Shown here piece after piece: positions 7,692-16,259 of a stretch of DNA of 32,500 nucleotides. Positions within the stretch are counted from its first letter, which is position 1; the number at the start of each line of letters is the position of its first letter. The notes beneath the pieces were generated by a model. The model worked only from the letters and a program-made list of their open reading frames with translations. It made no database searches and had not been told where the DNA came from. Source of the DNA: Mesostigma viride (taxonomy: Eukaryota > Streptophyta > Mesostigmatophyceae > Mesostigmatales > Mesostigmataceae); the NCBI GenBank assembly GCA_009746045.1, contig RPFO01000104.1, forward strand, positions 3,724,666 through 3,757,165, written 5' to 3'. A program made the translations under genes and the position numbers.

Positions 7692-9566
7692 GTTACCGAA
7701 CAAGTCGGCAAGATGATCGAAGTTGTCAGGCAGCTCGGGAACGCCATGAACGCCGAGGACACAGCCCAAGCCAAGGCAACGTGGGGCTCAGCGCTGGGGG
7801 ATGTGCACCGGGCCTACCAGGCATATGGACCCGTCAAGAGAGGGAAGGGCGTGTCTCTCCCAACTCCTCTGTACGGCAAGATCTGGGCGATTGTGAAGCC
7901 CTTTTGGCAGAAAGGAGAGCAAGCCAAGGCCGAAGGGGACGGCGCAGGCGACAAGGCAGGAGGGGCTGAAGAGACGGACAAGTGGGGGCCGGACCAGAAG
8001 AACTTCATGCAGCGCTGGCTGTTCTGGTGTGAGGACCCTTTGAAGCCCGCTGTCGACGGCAAGCCGGCGATCGCACAGGATATCGCGGCTCGGCAAGACT
8101 TCCTTGACACGCGCCCTAAAGACAAGGCGCACGAACTGTCCATTTTCACCGCGCATCGGGAACTTGCGAGTTTCCAGTACTTCGACAGCCTGATCCAAGC
8201 GCCGATCATGTCCTGTGAGGCCCCTCCCAGCAACCTGATAAAAATAATGGAAGTCGCCAAGAATTTGATAGAGGCGGCAAAGCAATTCGCCCACATCAAG
8301 TTCCTGGAGAACCCCGAGCTGATGGCCGCTTGCAAACAACTAAACGGGACTTTCGACCCCGTATTGGTGAGGGAGCACGTGTTTGGCGTGAAGCTGAAGG
8401 GCACCTTCGCCACGGACCTCGACAAGTTCATCGCCGACTGCCGCCTGACCAGAGACTTTTGGCGGGTGGTCGTCACGGCCATGAGGGCGATCATTCTCAC
8501 GCTGAGGGACCTTCCGCCGGCTAAAAGGAAAGTGGTCGACCAGAAGGACTGGAAGTTCCCGAGAGGGCTGCTCGCTTCCCACCCCCGTCATTTGTATGAC
8601 GATTTGGGGGTGAAGACCAAACATCTGCTGGGTGTGCCACAGGAGGCGGCGGCGGAGGTCGAGAAGGAGGTCGAGGAGGCGGCGGAGGAGGGGACTACCA
8701 AGGCCAAGAAGGGGTGGAAGGAAAGGTTGGAAGCCTACAGCGATTGGAAGGGGGTGAGGATGGGATCCGACTGGATCGCATACAGGACAATGACATGGAA
8801 GGAAAACGAAAAAAGAAAGGATCTGGTGGTGACGAAGGTGGTGGACGAGTTGTGCGCGGGGAATTACAAAATTCCTCGGTCGCTGGAGGACCAGGCGTTT
8901 GCTGTGCTGGACCTGGCAGCTGACAGCAACGAGAAGTGGAGGAACCTGCGCAAGTGGGACGCAGACTGCATTCCGGAGGAGAGCAACATTCCCAAACCCT
9001 CCTCGCATTTGAGCCCGGTCGTGTGGGATGTGGTTGACAAGATGACCAACGCCCTTTTTAGGGGACCCTGCAGAGTTCTGCTGGTGTTCGGGGAGCCCGC
9101 CCATATCCGCCGGTGGAAGCGCCTGGTCCGCCTTATCAAATATTGGCTTGTTGAAGATGGGTGGGAAGGCCTCAAATACTTTTCCGACGACGATTCTTCG
9201 TCTGATGAGGATGATGATTCGGAGAAGGGGGAAGAGGGGGAGGCGGATGAGGATGAGAAGGAGGAGGATGAGGAGGAGGAGGATGAGGAGGAGGAGGAGG
9301 ACGAGGAGGACGAGGAGGACGAGGAGGACGAGGAGGACGAGGAGGACGAGGAGGACGAGGAGGAGGATATTGCTGAGGGGCACCCGCCCGGGATGGGTGA
9401 GGGGCAGGCGGAGGGGGAGAAAGGGGATGGGGATGGGGAGATGGGAGGAGGGGGGAGGGGGGAGAGGGACGGGGGAGGAGATGGAAGGGGAGGGAAAAAG
9501 CGCAGTCGGGGTGATGGAGGCTTGCGTGATGAGACAATGGGGGGGATGAAGACAACAGGGGGGGAG
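7692..9566 (+). CDS. Gene F exon 6 (625 codons, ends in an acidic run)
   Basis: The exon starts GTTACCGAACAAGTC after GATGCAG and ends GAG|GTAAGC, phase 0 at both ends. The first ~490 codons encode a mixed, mainly helical protein with several Trp-rich stretches (KWGPDQKNFMQRWLFW, GSDWIAYRTMTWKENEK). I recognise no domain. From about 9187 to 9370 it becomes an acidic tract of Asp and Glu, including a pure GAGGAC hexamer repeat at 9295-9362. A Gly-rich segment and a KKRSRGD basic patch follow, compatible with a nuclear protein. The minus strand of the acidic run gives a false hydrophobic Leu/Val ORF. The frame stays open past the donor into the repeat of intron 6 as far as 9959. Confidence 0.75.
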
Positions 9567-9949
9567 GTAAGCGCCAGCGTGCTGGTGAAGGAGACTCGAG
9601 GCCTGTCGTTGGAAACGCCGGCGGGCGTATCTGTGACGAGGAGGGGGATCGCCAGCGGGAGGGAGGCTCGAGGCCTGTTACTGGAAACGCCGGCGGGCGT
9701 ATCTGTGATGAGGAGGGGGATCGCCAGCAGGAAGGAGGCTCGCGGCCTGTTACTGGAAACGCCGGCGGGCGTATCTGTGATGAGGAGGGGGATCGCCAGC
9801 AGGAAGGAGGCTCGCAGCGTGTTACTGGAAACGCCGGCGGGCGTATCTGTGATGAGGATGGGGATCGCCAGCAGGAAGCAGGCTCGCGGCCTGTTACTGG
9901 TAGCGCCGGCGGGCGTTCCCGATTTACGGGAGGCGGTCGTGTCCGACAG
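9567..9949 (+). repeat. Gene F intron 6: five 72 bp tandem units, open in frame
   Basis: The donor GAG|GTAAGC at 9567 and the acceptor GTCCGACAG at 9949 preserve phase 0. The intron is mostly a tandem array with a period of exactly 72 bases. The motif variant GAAACGCCGGCGGGCGTATC begins at 9612, 9684, 9756 and 9828, with a degenerate fifth copy at 9900. Because 72 is a multiple of three and the units lack stops, retaining the intron would give a 24-residue repeat containing ETPAGVSV, then a stop at 9959. Splicing is preferred because the donor, acceptor, phase and motif all match the other introns of this gene. Confidence 0.65.
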
Positions 9950-10390
9950 ATGGGAATGAGGCCTCGTCAGGATTCATGGGGACCCCCGGTTGAGGGGACC
10001 CCCGCCCTCGCCTCGGTTTCTTTGGGTCTGGGTGACGATCCCGTACCGTCGTCAGGAAGGACGGTTGTGATGACTTTGCCCCCCCGCTCGACGGGGATGG
10101 AGCAATGCCCGAACACGATACTGCTGAATGAGGATGACGATCCGGAGCCGTCGGCTGACACGGATTTTGTTGCGAGCACCCCACTGCAGAAGAGGGTATT
10201 GGAGGCTCGTAACGTGGAGGGTCCGCCGACAGTCTCAGGTGGAGGGCCGGCGTTTGCCGGATTGATGCGCCCGACTGAGGTGGTCGATGTTGAGGCGCCG
10301 CCAGGGACATCGACCGCACCGTTGACCGCATTGACGGATATCTTCGATCGACAAGGATGCCCTTCCACGCTCCAACGGTACATTCGGCCG
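9950..10390 (+). CDS. Gene F exon 7 (147 codons)
   Basis: The exon begins ATGGGAATGAGGCC directly after GTCCGACAG and ends CGGCCG|GTAAAT, phase 0. It is Pro/Ser/Thr/Val-rich and likely disordered, with an acidic patch (LLNEDDDPEPSADTD). It could instead be the start of a separate gene, since its first codon is ATG after an acceptor-like AG, as for genes D, E and F exon 1. Phase agreement with exons 6 and 8 favours one gene. Intron 7 (10391-10530, 140 bases) is AT-rich and has no hairpin motif. Confidence 0.55.
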
Positions 10391-10530
10391 GTAAATTTCA
10401 TTTTCAATAAACGAGTTTATAAGTACCTTAATATATTTCTACATAAGTTTTTTTGCATCAGTCCATGGCTTCATTGATTTCTCACACGACCCTTCCGTAT
10501 TCATGTTAATTGGCATCTGCTTACGTGCAG

Positions 10531-11224
10531 GGAAAGGCGAAGAAGAAACTCCAGTTCGGTTTCCCCGTGGATCCGCGTCTGGGACTGTGTCCGGAGAGGC
10601 CGGCCGTGTTGTTGGCCAGGCCGCGGTCGGCGAACCAGTTGCACAACCGGGGGCGGGAGGGGCCTCCCTCCCACCCAACGCACCAGCCACGCACCAGCCT
10701 TACCGTGCGGTCAGCCAGAAAAAACGTACGAAGAGTTGATGGCAGAGGCGGCGGCTGCGCAGGGGCAGAAGGCAAAACGTCGGGGAGGGGGCAGGCGAGG
10801 GGCGGGGCAGGAGACGGAGGGTGCCGACGAACCTGCACAGCCGCAGAAGGGTGGTGGTCAGGGCAGAGATGCGACGGCCGAAAACCGAATCAGGGACGTT
10901 CGGCCGGACGTCCGGATGCGCTTTATGGATGGCGCGAAACTGAGTCGCGGAGGTTGGAGTTCGAAATGGGTAGACGAGGTGTGCATAAACTGGGAGCACA
11001 AGTACCCCAAGAAGGAAGATTTTCCGCTCTTTGGCACCCTCCTGGGCAAAGAGAGGGAGAAGGTGGTGATCAGATGGTTTGATGAAGGGCACGACCTCGG
11101 TTGGAGTAATGAGTGCGAGCAAAAGTTTCGTTTCCCTCTGAAGTTCGCTAGAGAACATGTTACTCTCCTGAAGGAAGGCGCCAGCTGGGACAACATTCCT
11201 TCATATCGACCTGGCAAGCGATGA
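10531..11224 (+). CDS. Gene F exon 8 and stop (two frame breaks)
   Basis: The exon follows TTACGTGCAG. The protein-like reading moves through three frames: a short first part, then about 10540-10715 (Gly/Ala/Pro-rich, GQAAVGEPVAQPGAGGASLP), then about 10717-11224. The second change falls at the A6 run at 10717-10722. Both shifts equal one missing base, and adding two bases restores a multiple of three. The last 115 codons look globular and are Trp-rich (WSSKWVDEVCINWEHKYPKK; KVVIRWFDEGHDLGWSNE) and end PSYRPGKR-stop. I recognise no family. This segment is the best-conserved-looking C-terminal part for a homology search. Confidence 0.6.
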
Positions 11225-11723
11225 TGGGCGAGGACTTTGCACGAAATCGCGTTTTGCACGTAATTGCCCACCGCAACGTGGAGAAATGCAGATGTACATA
11301 GTAGTTGGTTCAGTGACCGTGACTTTGGGCAGTTTAGTAGTTGGGGTGACGTGTCCAATGTATATATGGTGGGGCGCGTCCAAGGGGGTCCACGCTGATT
11401 GAGCACTTGCATGTGTTCTTTCAACATATTCGGACATGTATGAAATGAATAAATTGTTTGGACGATTGCAAATTGATTGATTGAAGAATGAGATACCATT
11501 AATAATTGAAAAATGTAAAACCTCATTGTGAATTTGTACTTCAAACTTTCACATGCATGCCCCAAATTGTGCATTTGTGCAGGTTTTAATTATGAGAAGT
11601 AGCATTTCTCTACAAATATTGAGAAATTTAGGGGCACTTGGGGTTGTTGGCCATGTTCATTCATGATAAAATGGACTTTTTATGCTGTAACATCATATTC
11701 CACTAGTCCAAAACGCTGCTTTC
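11225..11723. other. 3' flank of gene F, no gene seen
   Basis: This stretch is increasingly AT-rich and has no convincing ORF, repeat or RNA gene. It presumably holds the 3' UTR of gene F and the boundary to the repeat-rich middle region. The hairpin motif does not occur here or further right. Confidence 0.5.
11514..11518 (+). terminator. TGTAA candidate poly(A) signal after gene F
   Basis: TGTAA, the usual chlorophyte poly(A) signal, occurs 290 bases after the gene F stop; a second copy is at 11686-11690. No AATAAA is closer. A five-base match is weak evidence on its own. Confidence 0.3.
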
Positions 11724-12100
11724 ATGACGTCAAAAGTACCAGCAATGGCCCTAGGTTGGAGCAGTAGATGTTGGGGACGCCCTATTATTGTAGTGGATTA
11801 TGTTATGCGCCAGGCACGTGCTCGCTTTGCTAGCATTGCAGGCCGTGCCCCTGGCCTAGCGATCACGAACGAGCTTGGAGAAGGGGGGCCGACTAACAAG
11901 CAGAATTTACTAGCTGACCTCATTTATGCCGACGACATCACGCTCATCGAGAAGCCGGAGTCTGCCCAACTTCAGGTAGATACATCAGCTAATAGACTAG
12001 CTGGCACCAAGCCCGCCCAGCCTGCATGGGTTATATGTCCTCACTTGGCGTGCCCCAGGCCGCGCGCGGCAGGGCCGCCACGGCCCGTGGACTTTTCGTG
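11724..12100 (+). pseudogene. Reverse-transcriptase fragment of a non-LTR retrotransposon (YADD box)
   Basis: The frame encodes IVVDYVMRQARARFASIAGR, a spacer, then NLLADLIYADDITLIEKPES. The YADD box with the following hydrophobics is the catalytic palm motif of reverse transcriptases, and the upstream VDYVMR segment matches the usual LINE arrangement in which a D-Y-x-(L/M)-R stretch precedes it. Fingers, thumb and endonuclease are missing, and the frame ends soon after the box, so this is a remnant. It is on the plus strand, opposite to the ORF1-like remnants to its right, so they are not parts of one intact element. Confidence 0.7.
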
Positions 12101-12787
12101 ATAGATCTTGGCATGGACATGTGCTACACTAGACGTGACGGGCTCACACCCGGGCAGCCTCCTGGTTTGTCTATAATATGGAGGCAATGGTGTGCAAGGA
12201 TAGATGGCAAGTAGAGATGAAGGAGACCACCCCCAAGTCTGTGGGGGCTCTGCGTGTGATCGAGGCCGTCCCGCGTATGGCATTCATAGCGATTCGGGCC
12301 GCGGTGCCCACACCCCTGTTTCTAGGACCTATAATAATTAGGAACATAACTCCGTTGGGAGTATCTGTAGTGCTCACACAGCCCTGAGAAGGGGCATATG
12401 AGCCTATAATACCGGCATTCTAAGCTACTTCCCGTGCAAGGGTGGGAATGTAAACAACACTTGCTCTAGGTGCACTATAGGGCACCTGCACCACCCAGAG
12501 TCTCGGGCAACACCCAGCTAAGGGGAGCCCGTCGTAGGTGGGGAATTAAGATCAGCATAGCTATACAAGAGCTAGTAGAGCATGGCTTCTCAGCAGAGAA
12601 CACCTCTCTGCATGGGCACAGCATACCTAGATAAAGCTAGGCATCATCTGGAGTGTGGCACATCATAGGCACACATGTACATGGCTAAATGAGACTCGTG
12701 AGTCAGCTGGTATAGAGCCTATAGGAGGCGTACATGTACATTGCCACGGTCTATCCATTAATTCTACACTACTACTGCTGTATTCCC

Positions 12788-13180
12788 CTAAGCTGGGGCT
12801 TCTGGAGTCGTTAATTGGGGCCGCGGTGGTCGCATGCCAGGGCTTGTGGCCGACGTAGATGGCCGCCCCCTTCCAGTGTACACACCGGTTGCTCCGCCTT
12901 GGTCTGCCGGAGCTGGAGGTAGGTCGGCCATGCATAGTAGCTCCCGTCGCCGTTGTTGCTGCGCCAGGGTCAAGTCGTCGTCCACGGTGAAGGGAGTGCT
13001 CTCGAGCCGCTTGCGGCGTCTGAGAAACGGAATCTTGTCCGATGGGCTCTCAAAGATGAGAAGAAGCGGGGGCGCCCCTGCCTTACCCGGCCCGCGCGAG
13101 GGCGGAAGGCGGTGGGCGGTCAGCTTAATCTCACCCAGAAGGCCCATGCGATCAATTAAGGATTTTGCTCTCAAACGCAT
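12788..13180 (-). pseudogene. L1 ORF1-like C-terminal domain remnant, copy 1
   Basis: The minus strand encodes KIPFLRRRKRLESTPFTVDD followed by DLTLAQQQRRREL. The order of a basic R-K-L stretch, a (D/E)DLT and then QQ-x-RRR-x-L resembles the C-terminal domain of L1 ORF1 nucleic-acid chaperones. The next block, which in copies 2 and 3 reads YLQLR, then YW(R/K)GA and HKPW, is frame-shifted here. The protein is broken and not functional. The family assignment is by motif order only. Confidence 0.5.
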
Positions 13181-13279
13181 GCCGCAAGCTTCTCGGAATT
13201 CTCACCTTCCTCCATGTCGAAGTTCTTGAGTATGGCGTTGAGGCCGGCTGCGCTTGGCGAGCTCGGCCTCCTCGCGGAC

Positions 13280-13666
13280 TCAGGTCAAGCGTCTGCCGCT
13301 GGAGCTGGGCTGCGATCGACGGCGGAGGTGGTGGAGGTGGTATGAACATTGCTTCGGCATGTCCGCCCAGGTCGTGATGGGAGGAGCATCGCCAGCCAGG
13401 CCAGCAGGGGCTGGCTTGGCGGCAATGGCCTTCACCGCCTGGGCGGTGAGGCCTGCGGTGTTCTGCAGGACCTCGATAGCGATGGCATTGTCCTTAAGAC
13501 GCTGGTCGATGTCGCGGAGCTGGGCGGTGATGGAGTCGATGGAGGCGGAGGGGGGGGGGGGGGGGGGAGGCGAGGAGGGTGGCGGTGGCGGTGGGGATGG
13601 TGGGGAGCTCAGCAGCCGAGCTAGCGTGCGCCCCACAGCTGCCACATCTGCAGCAAGGGGCGTCAC
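13280..13666 (-). pseudogene. ORF1-like N-terminal coiled-coil remnant, copy 1
   Basis: The minus strand encodes MTPLAADVAAVGRTLARLL, a Pro/Ser-rich stretch, then a helical segment SITAQLRDIDQRLKDNAIAI with heptad-like spacing, then an Ala-rich part. The same order (TPLAADIAAIGGTL, then IKAQLLDLDHRLQATANALE) occurs in copy 2 at 15810-16259. This is the expected coiled-coil part of an ORF1-type protein, upstream of the chaperone-like domain. Confidence 0.45.
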
Positions 13667-14469
13667 GTGCTGGGAGAGGGCGTCGTGGGGGTGGCGGAGG
13701 AAGGTGGATTCGGTAATGGGGGCGGGTTGCAGGAGGTCCGCGGACGAGCCGGCTTAGTGAGGGTAAAGCTAGAGAGCTGCGAGCTGAACGGGCGGGGGCG
13801 AGACCAGCCGGCCATGTTGGCCGAAGAAGGGGCGTCAGATACGCTGTTGGAAAACTTGCCGTCAGCTCCATTGCGGAAAAGGTGGGTTCTGGAATGAAAT
13901 TGCAGGCACAGGGCCAGCAATGAGGCGTGGGACCCGTAAAACACGAGCCGTCCATGCAGTATTTTGATGGATGGCAGTGCGAAAAAGGCATGCTCGTTGT
14001 CGTCGAATTCGGCAAAGGGCTAATCAACGTCAAACTCACGCTCAGACCATGCAGCCAGGTTTGGCTTGGGCGACTGCGCTTTGGGTCAGGCGAGGCAGAG
14101 GGCGAGGAATTAAGCTCGGGAGGTTTCGAGGCGAGCACGGCCATGCAGTGCGCGACTAGCACTTGTCACCACTGCCTTCCGGCCCTGATGGTGAAGCTGC
14201 AGCTGGAGCTGCAGATGTTTTTTCATTGCCGAGCGCAGCCGCCAGGCTGCGTCGCGTCGAGGGGCGTTTGCTCGTCATATATTGCGTAATAGCTTTGGAA
14301 AATTATATCAGCATGCGCGTCGTAGAAAGACGCGTCGATTGCATGTGATATTCACGGCTAAATTCGGTGCTCAAACGTGAAAGTTATGAGCTCCGCCGTC
14401 AGCCATGGCTACCTCGTGGCTCGTGGCTGAAATGGTACCTACTAGGACCTCGATCTAGCTTACACCATC

Positions 14470-14810
14470 CATTCCATCCCATGTTCCCCTCCCACTGAGG
14501 ACTTATGCTCACGTGACACAGTCACGTGTCTATTAATTAATCAATTAACTTAATTGTCCTTAATTGGATATTGTCCATTCCATCCCATATGTTAGGGTGC
14601 CCTCCCTCCTTCTCGCTGTGTATATAATAGGGTTGAAGGTTCCTTTACTCTGTATTGGCACCCACGTGACGCAGTCACGTGCTTGTTTAATAATTAATTA
14701 ATGAATCCCATGTTCCCCTTCCCTCACTGAGGACTTAATAAATTAATTAGGAACATAACTCCGTTGGGAGTATATTGAATTGAATTGAATTGAATTGAAT
14801 TGTAACATAA
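14470..14810. repeat. Short repeats and two CACGTGAC-GTCACGTG imperfect palindromes
   Basis: Two palindromic blocks with CACGTGAC and GTCACGTG arms lie at 14512-14530 and 14663-14681. Each is close to a CCCATGTTCCCC...CTGAGGACTTA block (14479 and 14707) and TTAATTAAT-rich sequence. A (GAATT)5 run follows at about 14775-14802. This region separates dispersed-repeat copies 1 and 2 and looks like pieces of duplicated flanking sequence. No gene is seen. Confidence 0.55.
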
Positions 14811-16240
14811 CTCCGTTGGGAGTATATGTAGCACATAGCCCAGAGAAGGGGCATATGGCCTATCATACATTCTAAGCTACTTCCTGCAAGGGTGGGAATG
14901 TAAACAACACTTGCTCTAGGTGCACTAGGGCACCTGCACCACCCAGAGTTTCAGGCAACACCCAGCGAAGGGGAGCCTGTCATAGGTGGGGAAGATCATC
15001 ATGGCTATACAAGAGCTAGGACATGGCTTCTCTACAGAGAGCATCTCTCTGCATGGCATAGCATGGCGAAATTCTTAATGCAACATCCATGGGTCCCGTT
15101 ATAGGCAGGGCTTGGCTAGATTCTGTAGACAACATCCATGGGGGCCATTATGGGCGCACATGCGCGTGGGCCACATGCTAGGCTAAGCCTGACTAATCTA
15201 CACTACTGGTATGAATTCCCTAGTCTGAGGTGGCAGGAGGGGGCTGCCAGGGCTTGTGGTCAACGTGGATGACCGCCCCCCTCCAGTATACCGGCTTCCC
15301 CCCTGCGCTGTGCCGGAGCTGAAGGTAGGTCGGCCATAGCTCGCGTCGCCGCTGTTGCTGGGCCAGGGTCAAGTCGTCGTCCAGCGTGAAGCGAGTCCTC
15401 GAGAGCTTCTTGCGGCATTTAAGGAACGACAGCTTGTCCGCCATGACAGTACTTAAAGGTGTCAGAGGAGCACGGGTGCCGGGCCAGCCTTCCCCCGCGC
15501 GCGGGGGAGGCGGACAGCCGACATGTCCAGCTCACCAGTGAGTAGCATGGGGGCAAGAATGTCGCGCTTAAATGCCTCAAGAAGGCTCGTGGAGGTCTCA
15601 CCTGCCGGCTGGGCGAAGTGCTTGACGATGACATTGTGGCTGCGCCGGGCGATCATTGTCGGCTTCCTCGCGAAGGTCGAGGGCTTGTTGCTTGAGTTGT
15701 GCCGAGATGGTGGAGGTGGTGGAGGTGGTGTGCTGCTTAAGCAAGTCCGCCCAGGTGGAGGGAGCATCGCCGGCCGAGCCAGCAGACGCCGGCTGGGCGG
15801 CGATGTCCTTTACCGCCTGGGCGGTGAGGCCGGCGGTGTCATGTGCAAGCTCTCAAGGGCGTTGGCGGTGGCTTGAAGGCGGTGGTCGAGGTCGAGGAGC
15901 TGGGCTTTGATGTCGGCAGTGGAGGCGGAAATGGCAGTGGAGGTGGAGGCGGCGGCGGTGGAAATGTGAGGAAGTTCAGCAGTCAGCGTGCCGCCGATTG
16001 CTGCTATGTCGGCAGCAAGGGGGGTCACGTGCTGCTGAAAGGCTTCCGTGAGGATGGAGCGGAGGGTGGGGGCGGAAAGGGGTGAAGCCCAGATCTCGGC
16101 GTCAGAGCGCTGGAGAAGGGAGTTGAGGATGGCATGCTGGAGACGGGGGCGGTAGCCGCCGACCAGATGGTAGACGTTGCCCACGCGGCTGCCGTCCGGG
16201 GCGAGGAGGCGGTTGGTGGAGAAGAGATGGAGGCACAGTT
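14745..16240 (-). mobile_element. Dispersed repeat, copy 2
   Basis: The copy is collinear with copy 1, starting with a GGAACATAACTCCGTTGGGA block at 14749, interrupted by the (GAATT)n run, then repeated at 14803. It runs through the ORF1-like region to about 16240, where the GGGAGTATATGTAGCACATA block of copy 3 starts directly. The head-to-tail order suggests tandem duplication or serial insertion into the same target. Confidence 0.6.
15220..15444 (-). pseudogene. L1 ORF1-like C-terminal domain remnant, copy 2
   Basis: The minus strand encodes KLSFLKCRKKLSRTRFTLDD, DLTLAQQQRRRELWPTYLQL and YWRGAVIHVDHKPW in one frame, the most complete version of this domain in the window. The basic stretch, DLT, RRREL and W-x-G-A/HKPW order is shared with copies 1 and 3. 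It lacks the upstream coiled coil in the same frame, so the gene is broken. Confidence 0.55.
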
Positions 16241-16259
16241 GGGAGTATATGTAGCACAT
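15810..16259 (-). pseudogene. ORF1-like N-terminal region, copy 2
   Basis: The minus-strand frame encodes APDGSRVGNVYHLVGGYRPR, a segment with LQHAILNSLLQRSDAEIWAS, a TPLAADIAAIGGTL block, a Thr/Ser/Ala-rich spacer and a helical IKAQLLDLDHRLQATANALE segment. It matches copy 1 in order but is longer. The first few residues read into copy 3 and are not part of the original protein. Confidence 0.45.

Larger units (their letters stand above)
12337..14300 (-). mobile_element. Dispersed repeat, copy 1 (decayed LINE-like element with ORF1-like remnants)
   Basis: The copy begins near TTAGGAACATAACTCCGTTG and shares long collinear blocks with copies 2 and 3: the GGGAGTAT block, the CATTCTAAGCTACTTCC block, the TGGGAATGTAAACAACACTT block and the ORF1-like region. 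Relative to copy 2 it carries small insertions, often of TA or a few bases. The minus strand holds broken protein remnants. A G18 run lies at 13550-13567. The outer boundary at the right is approximate. Confidence 0.6.

Noticed and set aside
8340-9383. Minus-strand ORF with a long Leu/Val/Ile hydrophobic start
   Set aside because: It is the complement of the Asp/Glu codon repeat in gene F exon 6 and not a membrane protein.
1-11224. Integrated giant virus or polinton
   Set aside because: Compact same-strand genes and hairpins recall viral transcript ends, but no capsid, packaging ATPase, DNA polymerase or integrase is recognised and the large gene has spliceosomal introns. Kept only as a hypothesis.
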